From positions 15,266,233-15,330,232 of the forward strand of contig NC_058052.1 in assembly GCF_020085105.1 (NCBI RefSeq): a DNA stretch of 64,000 bases. The letters are read 5' to 3'. The translations under genes were made by a program, and so were the position numbers. Under the pieces are notes generated by a model that worked only from the letters and a program-made list of their open reading frames with translations, searched no databases and was not told where the DNA came from. Source of the DNA: Siniperca chuatsi (Eukaryota > Chordata > Actinopteri > Centrarchiformes > Sinipercidae). How positions within the stretch are numbered: position 1 is the stretch's first letter; each line of letters opens with the position of its first letter. Shown piece by piece: positions 39,236 to 51,400 of the stretch.

Positions 39236-39498
39236 ATTACTATCTAAAGGGAATTAATTACAGACACTAGAGAGTTGCAATATGCCATAGTAGCATCCAG
39301 TATGTTGAATCCAAAGAAGAAGAACCTGGAATACTGTTGGTGGACTCCAAGTTCCATAATGCAATTCGTGGTCGATAATGTTGGTCGATTCGGCTACAGG
39401 CGGGAGAAGATCATACTGTTGAGATAATTTCAGCATTGGAGCTCTGAGTCCGATATTGTCGCTGTCTGTGGTTTTAGACAGCCTGCCCAATGCTCAAA
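39236..39498 (+). promoter_or_regulatory. slf2: slf2 proximal promoter and leader
   Basis: Only about 260 bp separate the truncated LINE from the slf2 ATG, so the core promoter must lie here or within the LINE. Visible are an E2F-like 'ggcgggag' (39,399-39,406) and an inverted CCAAT (ATTGG, about 39,435-39,439). No TATA box. Site assignments are weak inference. Confidence 0.4.
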
Positions 39499-42400
39499 AT
39501 GAGAAGAGCAACAGAAAATCAAGGCAACAGTAGGTAAGAAAACCTACGCACTTTGTTTGCACGCCGTTGCTAAGTTGTAAGCGCGTTAGCAAACAGAGCA
39601 CTAGCTAGCTAAACAGAGCACTTCCTGAAACAACGACTTGTCAATATTTAATTTTAAGTTAGCCAGGCAATGTGAGGAAGACAGGCGCTATCTACTTAAC
39701 GCTAACTAATAACACTGCCATGTTGTTAAAACTATGTAAACACGTCCTTGATGTCAGTTTACTTGCTAGCGTGTAGTTATATAAGTTATAGTTATGTGGC
39801 AAGCGTTAGCTAGCTATTTTTCTAGTTGCTAGCATATAAACACTGTTAATATTATCGCTGTGTTCATTTGTTAACGCTACGTTTGTTTGTGTTTGAGTTT
39901 CTGTGGTAGTGGTACCGCTGAACAATAATATAGCTAATGTCACAGCGACATAACGGCGAATCAAAGTTTTGTTTTGTCTTGTCACTTAACGTAACATGTT
40001 GTGATTGGTAAGTTAGCAAAGCAGAAACTGACTAGCAGGTGTTTTCCTTGTGTCGGCGATGATTGGGCAACATCTGATAGGTTTCGTCGGTTCTGCAACA
40101 GTTTGGTTCTTTATCTTCTTATTTGAAAACTGCACTGCTAAGTTCCATTATTGTCGTCTTGGTGACAAAACTAATTTTGATTATCGAAACATGACCAGTT
40201 TCTCCTCTCTGGCTTCCTTGCAGAACACTTTCAGAATACTTTTCCCCAAAGAGTAAAGGTGGGTCAAAGTGTCAGATCCTGCAACTATCTTTAACTTACT
40301 GTGTAGTAAGGGAGGGAGCAACATTGTCTGGTAAACAATCAGTTTTTAAACATAGCTATGTTAGTTGTTCTTATTGGGTACCTAAAGCTAAAAAATAAAA
40401 TGCAGTCTAATGCAACAACCCTGCTATAAGTCCTACCTTCACAAAAGTTATAATGTTCAGTTTTTGTTAAAACTGTTTTGGAGGGGTGTTGATTCAATGT
40501 TGTAGTTTTTGAGGCAGTAGTGTGTGCTGCTGTTGAATACATGTTAAAATATTGCAAATACGTGACTTTTTTATTTGACTTGCCCTTGTGGCCAGTGGAC
40601 ATATTTAGTCTGTGGTGCTGAAATACCCCTGTCACTATACTGTATATGTTAGTTGAGTTATATATTCTGTTGGGATCGATATTTGGATTGGCAGTGTCTC
40701 ATTTTCTCACTCAAGTGCTGTAAGTTGTCTTCATGGAAGTACATATTACATGAGCCATGTACATGATGTTAAATGATTAGTTTATCCATTAAGTCTAAAA
40801 AAAAAACAAATGCATTGAAAACCCCTATGTATAGGATTAGAAAATTCATGATTTTGTTAAAATCTTCCAGTGTTCATTGTTCTGATGTTAAGAGGACAGT
40901 GATGGATATGATATGATGTGACATGTTGTCATGGTCATTGTTATAATCATGTAATTGTCATTTGCAATGTTGCCTGACCTTCTTTAAGTCACTAATTTCA
41001 GTTAGTCTTTGTTGGTACTAATCTCTAGACTCCAGTAGAGCTTTGGTGGTGGTTAGAGGTTACCCTCCCATAAATAAGGCTTGTTTGTACTGCTTAAAAC
41101 TTATCAAGTAGGAAGTAAAAACAGATCTTGTAAAGAGCTCCTTGCATGGCAAAATGACAATAAACAACATCTTAACAATCCATTGAATGTCACTTTGATT
41201 TTGAAAAGAAGAAAACAAAAATAGCATTGAGCATTCGGTGGCACCAAATATTTTAGGAGACTGAAGACCATAATGCACAAATGTTTCTTCTGTGCTTTAG
41301 TGAAGGACCTCGCACTGCAGCAGCACTTCCTACCCCAGTTTACATCTTTTCTCCAGGAGACTCCAATGAAGCCCTCTCAGGTCCCTAACCGGCTTCCTCA
41401 ACCACCACCCAGGAGAATGTTGCCACTTCAAAGCTCTGAGCTGTGCCACCGGGACAGACTGGGTCCACCACGGCACCCTTCTCATCCTTTGGGACCAGTC
41501 TATTCATCAGGGTTTGGTCCCGGCAGCCCAACTAACATTGGTTACTCAGCGAATAGGCCCCATCCCATGCCAAGGGGCAGACCGGGTCCTCTGCAGCACT
41601 CTGCTCAACCTCCAGGGTCTTTCTACCCACGGATTGTTCCAGTCAGCTCAACTAACAGTGGCACTGCAGCTAATAGGCCACAGCCATTGCCTCCCAGAAT
41701 CTTTCACCCTGCATCCCATCAATTCATGAAGGATTTAAGCAACCACTCCCAGTCCTCCCACATCAGGAGAGATCAAGGGATCGAATCCAAGGCCACTTTG
41801 TCTTACTCAGGAAGTAAAAATGTAACGGTGCAAAGACAAGAATCTAACAAGGTATTGTTTTCTCTTCTTTAATATGACCATTAGTGAAACCTAGATTTGT
41901 TTAAAATTTGTGTCTTGTGTGTAACCTGTACTATAGCAGTCATGTGATGCTGAATTGTTGTGGCTATTAACATTTACTCTAATAGGCTCAATCCAGCGAC
42001 GTGAGGAGTACCATACATACTGTCCAGCTCCACAGGCCCCCTATAACCCCATCACTCAGCACCAGAGCAGCTCAAGAAGTTTGCCCGCTGCTCCTCTCAG
42101 ACTCAGAGCACTGGAGTCCTGGTAACAACCAGTGGCCCCCGTGGGGCTACCAGCCTTCTTCAAGTATCCAGTCTTCTGACAGGAGTAGTGGTTCCAGTTT
42201 ACCCATCATGCACAGCCCTGTAGCCCCTTGCCAGGTAAAGGTTATCAAATGTGCAATAAAACATCAAGTACAGGTTTGAGCTCTTTCTTACTCTGCAAGT
42301 CCAGACTTGTGAGGCTGGTGCCAGAGTACTTTTCACTTTGGGAGAGCATGGAGTATTGTTCTCAGCCTTGGTAATAGAATTTTTAAAACAAAGATGCAGG

Positions 42401-45400
42401 TGATATAACTTTATAATCCGACTGAATTGCCATTTTGTTTCACTTCACCATAATTCAGTCTGATATCTGTTTCATGTTAGCTGTTTTCTCTTTTGGAGAT
42501 GTTGTCAGTAGTGAGGGATCTATCCATCCTGCCAACGCCAGTCAACACAGAAGCTGTGGTAGCAGTTGCTAGGAGCATTTATCGTTGTCATGTCGATCGA
42601 ATAAATATGACAGTTTAAGAGTCTTTATTATTTAAGATGTACAGCTGCGTTGATCACATCCAGGCTTGTCGCCATTTTTCTGGCTCTGTCACAGAAAGAT
42701 GACGTCTCCATTTTTAATCCTGCCTACAAAGCTCTGACTGGCTTGGTGGTTTTTCCAACCAGGGAACAGTCATCAAAAAAAAAAAACACCAGACCTATTG
42801 AAGATGTTAGCAGTGGAATCAGGCTACAGCTGGTTGGTCACAAGCTAGCAAGTCTTAGACAAGTTAATTAGCATTTGCCAGTTGTTTAGAAAGTCAGTTT
42901 ACGGATATTTTTTAAGTGGTTGTCATGCCAGTGTGAACATTGAACAGCTAGTTATTTTGAATTATTCACCACATGACCCAGGTGTAGTTCAGTTTTTGAT
43001 AGTATGGGATGCATAGTAACTCTATTACTGCTGTTGAAAATTCACTAAAGGAAGTCACTTTTTTTCTTTTTTTAGGACCATCAACATAAACGAACACCTT
43101 CAAGTGAAAAGTTAATTCCAGGTAATATTGTCAAAGTAATTGACAACGCTTCTTAATTTATACACAGATTTGTAAAGGTGCATTTTTTTTTTGCTTTGGT
43201 AGTTATTAGTAAAATTAACATACAATTCAGATATAAGCTCTTAAGTCATCTATCTTATAGAGCTATCATTTTCTTCTACAAAATAGTTTTTGTAGTGCTT
43301 ACATGCAGATTTGAACTAACCCATTTTCCACTAGTCCACTTCTTACTCATAAAGCTGTAATCTTTAACCTTGTTGGCATGTAATCTTGTTGTCACTGCAG
43401 TGCCAACAAGCATCAGGTGTTGAGTTTGTAAAGTTGTTTCTATTTTGTAGTTTGAATACAGTGAAAATATCATTGACATGTATGTGATGTGAATGGCACT
43501 GGGATTGTCAACTGGTCTGGTGTGTCTTAACAAATTGGATTGACATTTCTCAGTAGCAAAGTATACACCACATGGCCACATATTGCTCTTGGTAACACAT
43601 TGCTTTGTATGGGTAATTATCTGAATTTTTACATGGTAGCATAGCAAAATTCCGCTCAAGCCTGACATTGGAAGACATTAGTAAACACTGAAGAAAATAT
43701 ATTTTTCATGTCTTTTTCTGTCTCCAGCAGTGGACTTGAATTACTCATCTCAGAAGAGGCACAGGGAGTTTGAGGACTGTGACGACAGTGCCAAGAAACT
43801 GTGTCTTCAGGGTGCAAACTCTGGCAAAGCACAGACACCAAAACCCACTGTTGGCAACTCGCTAAGCACTTCACTGATGTCTCAGCCGTCATCGAGGCAT
43901 TCTTCACTCTTGGAACTGTCACCCAAAACCACTGATAGCCATCTGTGCACAGAACCAGCATCTGGCCAGTCAACATGCGTGGAACTGTTATCCACATTTA
44001 AACCCACCCAGTCATCCTGCGCATCACTGTCACCCAAACCGTGTATAAAGAGACGACCGTCAATGGGGGCAAAGCAAGCCTATTACACTCAGAATCCTAC
44101 TGTGAAGTTAATAGAGTTAAGGTCACCTTCAAAGCCAGGTGAAGAACGTTTGAAGAAAAGAAGCAAGGAAAATGATAAAAGGGATAAATCAAGCTCTTTG
44201 TTACCCTCTGAAGTTCCCCAGAAGGACACTGGTAGCTTACCTCAGGAGGTGGAGGTGAGCAGAAAGTCAGACAGTAGCACTCCCAAACCAGCCTCAAAAC
44301 CAAATTCAGGTTCTCCGAGTTGTCGCACAGTAGAACGGAACAAAACTGCCCGCCCACGAAAATCTGTTGCAATCTCGAATGATATAGATGAGCTTTTCAC
44401 CCCTGATCCCATGACCTATGTAGTCAGCCCTTCACATAAGACCGCAAAGCCCAAGAAAGATGGGGGAACAATCAAATCCCCCACCCCAGAGAATAGTTGT
44501 TCATCCAGCAATGTGACCAGCTCTACTACCCCAGTTACTGGATCCCGGTGTCATAAAACTCAAAACTTTACAGTAACCACTTCTCCTCATGCAGTGGATA
44601 CCAAAGTCTCTTCTTCGTCATCCGCACGTCACCAACAAATGTCCTTGCCAACCGTAGCTTTAGAGTGGGTAAAACTTGAAAACTTAAGATCCCATTTCTC
44701 TAAAGACGGTCAGCTCAAAAACAGTCCCATCACTTCTTCTTCAGGCAGGCAGCTTAAGGATGAGAGTGTTAAATCTCATGAGAAGCACACATCTCTTCTC
44801 CCCAACAATGTGAGACCAGATCAAACTTCTACATCTCATTGTTCTCAGTCTCCACTGCTGGAGAGGCAGGCAAGTGAAGGGAGTAGAAAGCAGGTGAATG
44901 AAGAGGATCCTATAGATGTGGAGCTGGACCTAGGCCTGAGCTTTGCATTAGATTTGGATCTAACCCAGAGCTCCCATAGCAGTGAGGAGGAGCAGCTGCT
45001 TTCCTTGCAGGAGATGATGGAGTGTGTTACCAAGCCTCCAGATACACCGGAGAAGGGAGTCTTCTCAGAGCCTAGTACACCTGGACATCACAGCTGCCAG
45101 TCAATAACTGTAAGCTCCACATGGCTTGTCTTTATTCTACATATAAGTTCTGAATGTATGATCAGCTCTGAGCTAAAGGATCAGTAAAACTCAACTTGTA
45201 TCTGTTTGGATGTTAAATGTTGTGTGTTGTGTTTCCCACAGCAGCCATTGCAATCCACCACAAAGTCAGGCATCTACAAGAACAACCTCGATCAGATGCT
45301 GAAGGAAATTAATACCAATAAAAAGTATGGTATTAAGAAAATGTCACTTCTGTTACCGTTTTAATTTGAACTACATTAGCTGCACATGAGAGGAGTTAAC

Positions 45401-48400
45401 TTTTTCCACATTATTTTTATCCATCAGAGCTAAAGAGATTGAGACACAACTTCTAACTGCATGTCAAGAGGACCTGTTGAGAATAGCTGAATATGAGGAG
45501 GCTGAGGAGAACCGGGAGGAGGGCATCTCCACTGAACAGCAGTACGGCATGCAGAAGCACGCTGACACATTATACCTTGTCACTGGGACACAGTCCTTGC
45601 ACAGTAATTAACTGTGATGTGCATTTTTTTTTAGGGAATTCCTGCAGCGCTACTCGTTGATGTCCAATGCAATCAGGGAAGTGCCTCCAGGAGAAGTAGT
45701 GTTCAACCTGGAGAAATTTGGCCAGATCTTCGACCATGATACACTGCAGCTCAGACAATGCATGGTCAATCCACAGGGGATAGCACAGAAAACGCTTCTT
45801 TGGTGAGTTTTTTGTTTGTGTGTGTATACACATTAAGGTTCAGAGCAACATATCTCGATAACTGAAGACTAGTCATTGTCCCCAGGGCCATGATCACTCT
45901 TGACCTTTCATCCCGGACCAACGTCAGCTTAAAATTTCCCCTTGACCAAAATGTTGGTCCATGTCAAGTGTAATATATGAATACTGTATATATAGTAATA
46001 TCAAAATCTAATGGTCAAATTAGCACAGCATGTTCATGCTTCCCAGCGAATGGAGGAGGTTTTTTCTGTTTTGGACAGTCCTACAGCTTTCCTCTTGCAA
46101 TGAAATTTGCTGAGCACTGATGCTCACAAGGGGATGTACGCTTTTGATTTAAATGACACTGTGGCCTTTCCTTTAGGCTATCCTCAGGACAAACTACATT
46201 TTTAGCCTCACCACTGGTAAGGCTAAACATTTTGAATCTTCAGTATGTTGTTAGTTCCATTCAGCACTTTATACTGTGGGATGTATTGAACATTGCAGCT
46301 GATATTGACCATTAGCAAAGCTTTACACTGTTAGGGGCCGTTCAGATGTCGCGTCTAAAAATGCCAGCTGCTGGGAGGTTGCACTACTGTTGCACCTGCC
46401 ATTACTAAGCAACCAGTCAAAATAACAAGTGGTCTGCAGCGGTCTGATGATTTGACCATTTCATGCAGAGCAGTTGCGCTAATTTAGCAGTAAGCCTCAC
46501 TGACTAAACTAATTTAACTAAAAAAGTCCTAACAAAGATAAATGGATTACCAGCACTGTAAATCCTTCACAGTATCTTTACTGGATATGTCTGTGGATTT
46601 GTTTGACTGACCTTTCAACCGGATGTTGTGACATCCTTGGATGGAGGATGAAGCAAGTCCTGTGGAGCTGATTGGTTAATTCTTGTCAAATGATTTTTCC
46701 ATCTTGGTGTGCCGCGGACGTACCCGAAAGAACAGGCGTGTCGCAACAAATGCGGACCGCTTTTGGTTTTCCATTGGAAAATAATGAATTTGTGCGTCCA
46801 AGAGACGCGACATCTGTACGACCCCTTAGTTTGGCTAAATAAATAATTCCTCTAATCTTTCTCTCTCCACTTATGTTTCCCTGCCCTCTGCCAGGTCCAG
46901 CCCTGCTCAACTGAGATTGCATGTAAATATCGGATTGTTCCAGGAAGCTTATGACAGTTGCTCACCCTGTCCAGCTCAGGTTACCCGTTTCCTATTCAAG
47001 GTAGGCCGCATACACACCTGTAGCATGTCAGTGGTGATATTTGTCCAAATGTCTGAACTTTGGTAGTAATTCTTTGTTGATCTTGTCAGATGATGTCAGT
47101 CCATAATGAGAGGATGGTATCCGAAAAGATACTACAGGCCCTCTGTGACATCGCCTGCACTGCTGCTTATCAGATAGGTCAGTGTCTTTGTTTTTCCCCC
47201 ACAAGCTTTTAGTATTTCATTACTATTGTTAAGACATGTTAACATGTCTTTTGTCTGTGTGTATGCTTCCTCAGTGAAACATGGAAGCCAGCAGTTTAAA
47301 GTGTGGGTGCCCACTCTGGCCGATGTGGCGCTGGTCCTGATGAATATGGGAGTTGCGTTTGTTACTCTCTTCCCTTTTGAGGATCTGCAGCCTCCATTCA
47401 CAGAGGGAGATTTGCTGTAAGCAGTGTTCCTATTTATAGGATTACTCACTCATTTTCCTGTTTCCTTATTTAAAAGCTTAAGAAGTGAACTGAAAGTTGT
47501 TTATTTGATGCCTTTTTAATTTCATGCAGTTGAATTTCTGTGTGTTTGTGTAGAGAGGACATCTATATCAAAAGTGAGAGTCCCTCTAGTAACAAGGAGC
47601 AGAGCACTTTCCCTGAACACAACTGCAACAACATCTTGAAGGTGAGACGCAATAGGAAACAGATGTCTGATAGGAACAGTTTGCTGTCATGTCTGTGAGA
47701 AAGAGAGTTTGGCAGAGAAAGCACAACTTCACCATTCAGATCATTCACTACTTGTTTGTTTCTCCTGTGTTTTCGTCTGCAGTACCTGTCTTACTGTATG
47801 GGCCTCTGTCCACGGGCGTACAGCGACGATGAGCTGCTGTTGCTGCTAACTGTGGTGGGAAGATTGGGCCTGGACACACGGCTTATCCTCCAGTCCAGTG
47901 TGGAACTGTACCCTCTGCAGTACAAAATTGTCAACAACATCAGGGACTGGGACACCATGGTCAGTTCGTGCATGCCTCGGATTGATTTTCAAAAGTTGCA
48001 GAGGAATAGTGAGAATCAGAAATTACCATTATAAAGCACATGTTTGCATTTTTGCTTTTATATTTCACCCAGGATTTGTATGAAAAATCTGGGAAAATAT
48101 GAAAATTGCATTTTTCCTGGCATGGGAAAGTTTTGGAAAAATATCAAATCCCAAAAGGTTTTAGAAAAGACACAAAAAAAGGTTAATGTGGTTCAATGAA
48201 TATCATTTTTCAACATGACCAGTGTATTTTTTTTAAATCTCTCAATGTTAGAGCACACAAGCGATCCACTTTTAGCCTACACTCACAGTAGGATAGTAGT
48301 ATGTTGTTTTGCCTGGAGTGACGTCCATTCTAGGTCGTGGGCCACCTATGGACTATATATGCCATAGTTTTGTAAAGACCAAGCAAAATGTGAATTGTGT

Positions 48401-51400
48401 GGGGAAAATATTTGGAATGGAGGAGACAGCGCTGTGAGAGGATTGACTGTGGATTTATCATTTGTCCACCGCAGGTCCGATGTGAACTGAAAGAGTTTGA
48501 GAAGCACTGAGTCTTCAGCTAACCTGTGCTTCCGCAGAGCAGACTGATATTTAGTTATTTTAGTCATTATTTCTTGCTTTTGGGCTTCAGTTATTTGTTA
48601 TGAAATACATCTCTCTATCTCGCTCTCTCATCTGTCCATGTGCACTTTCTTTTCTCTTGCTTCACCTGGAAATGATTTAATGAGATCCCCATATAATAGC
48701 CTATCAACACCCCAGTGTTCAACACATAGTCTCGTTTGTTGATCAGGCTGCTGCTGTTTGCAAAACAACTACCACTCCTCACAGTGCGGAGACCCACCAC
48801 AGTCTGTCACCAAACAACTTGATGCTGTACCCAACTAAGCTCCAACAGCAGATGATACTGTACAGGGTTACCAGTTTTTTAGTTGTTTCAGTTGTTCCCT
48901 GCCCGATAGCAGCCTGTTGTTTTTGTTCCTATATTTCTTTATTTAGTTGTGTTATGCATGTTATACCCAGCATCACCCAGTCCTAGTATACAGGGCAGGG
49001 TAATGTGGTTGAGATGAATATCACAATATTAATCGGGATATTTTTCCAATATCTAAATATATACCATTGCATGGCAAATGTGTGAAATGCAAAATAATCA
49101 AATTATTTACAATGCAGTGTGCCACTGTTATGCTTAACATAACACAAAACTCAATGTGTGAAACAAAACCTTGAATACCAGTACATGTTTGAATCATTAA
49201 TTTTGGCAGCAGATGTATATAAAATGGTAATGTGATATGATCGTATCATCACAATACATTTCCACTGACAGTTGACAAGATAATATTGAATTATTGCCAA
49301 TTCCTACTATACAAATGTACTTGGGAATTATTGTGGTTAATTTATTATACATACTTTTCATGCATACACAGAAATCACGGAAAGTTTGTAATGAAAATTT
49401 CTTTAAAGTCATGGAAATCCATTGGCCAAAATGTTTGTGAACCCTGCTCACTTAAATTTTTTTTTACTTAGATAAAAAAAAAAAATAATTAACTAAAATG
49501 TTTTCAGCTGCCCAGAATCTGTCTGGCCCTTACTGATCTGACAGATGACCACCACAACATGTGTCTGCTAGTTCAACTGCTGCCTGACAACACACGTGGA
49601 AAGTAGGTCCTTTTTATTTGTTTTTCTATCTCTGGTCTGCTTGTCTCCATTTTTCCCACGCAATGAGTGATTATTTTTAGATATAGACATTGTATTGTTT
49701 TTGAAATAGTATACATTCAAAAGTATTCAATTTTGTTCATATAGGCAACTGCGTCGACATCTGAGCCTGTCTATGATCTCTAAACTGTTAGACGGAAATT
49801 GTACTTACAGACCTACAGAAAAAGAGATTCAGGTAATTTGTCTATGTTTCGGTTAGACACTGAAACAGTTCCCTTTATTTCCTTTAGACTATCTAGACTG
49901 TCACAGTGCAATGGTTCGGTAATCTATAGTTCTCCCCTCCTTGTTCTCTGCCATTCTTAGCTCTCTGAACTGAGGCTGTACCTATCCCGTATGCAACCCT
50001 CCACCCTTCTCCGAGGCATGCTGACTTCCAGCAGGAGTCAGAAAGATAAGGAAGAGGACATGGCCACCCTAGATCAACAGGTGAGCATATGGTTAATGCC
50101 TTGAACTTCAAAATGTTCCAACCTAAAATGAATTTTAGAGTATTCTTGTCCTGTTTTTCATATCTAGTTTTCTTATGTGTAAGTAAAAGAATCTTACATT
50201 CACATCATTTTAACTAAATGTTTGTCATGTGTCTCAGTCCTACTACCTCTGCTATAGCCTTCTGACCTTGGCAAATGAAGCTTCCAATTTTCAGTTCTTC
50301 CCAGCTCAACAAAAGGTATGACTTACATTTTTTCCCATTTTTTTCTAGTCTCAAGTGTTGGGCCACTGGATATTAATCAGCTAATATATCATGGGGGTTT
50401 TTAATGTCTGAGGTTGGTGATATCCTTTTGCCGATGATTGTGTTAATGCTGCCTTGCCCTTTTCCTCTGGCTCTCAGGAGCAACTGCTGTTTCTGTGCTC
50501 TGAGCTGGAAACTCATGTTAAGTGTGACATCAGAGAGAGTGAGAAATGTCTTTACCGGAGCAAGGTGAGTGTGATTGCAAAAAGAACTTCAGGTATTTGT
50601 ATGTATCAGTGTGTATTTTGATGTAGATCCATATGCAGTATAAAGGTTGTGCAGCATTGACAGAGATATGTGCTTTTTGAATGCTTTCAAATTTGAACTT
50701 CAACTTTGTTATTATTCTGAAGGAAATTTGATTTGCAGTCAGGCATTAAACACATAAATCACATGAATACAATAAACAGTAAAAAAAAAAAAAAAAAAAA
50801 AAACTATTGTCACAAACAAAGCAGTATAAAATATTAAAAAATAAAAATATTAGGAATATTAAAAATGTATACCAGTATATTGAAAATAAAAACAGCAACA
50901 GATTAAGCCAATGACAGAAACACTTCCATCCTGGATTACAGAGCCAAATAAAGTGCTGTTCTTGGTAAGGTAAAGATCAAGGTGCAAGTCTATTTATTGT
51001 ATTAGCAGATCTTGGCTTGTAATGGCTACAGGGAAAAGACAGAGACTGTTGCGCCATTTGGTTTAAACATCCTGTAGTGGGTCCAGAAGGAAGTCAAACT
51101 CTGGAGATCAAACTGGGTGACTGGGGCAGTTAAAAATCAGTTGAGCCTTTACATTGCAGTAAATGTCCTGAAGCTGGGCTTGCTGCACCCCTATCATCTC
51201 ACCTTGACCGGCTTTGCCAGCCTGTTTTTATTTACCAGACAAAGACAATAGGTAAGAACAGATTCAGTAAAACGGTGATTAAAAACAAAGTCATAAGAGC
51301 TTCGCACACCTGAAAATAATAGATTGATTAATTGCTTAGTCTAAAATATGGCCCGTCACATTTTTCCAAAGTCCAAGGTTAGATTGCTTGTTGTGTTTGA

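Noticed and set aside
43730-45187. Reading the large slf2 frame as a stand-alone 485-aa gene
   Set aside because: The apparent first codon is GTG directly after a splice acceptor, and the frame joins exons 5 and 7 in phase. The last 26 codons past 45,109 are intron read-through.
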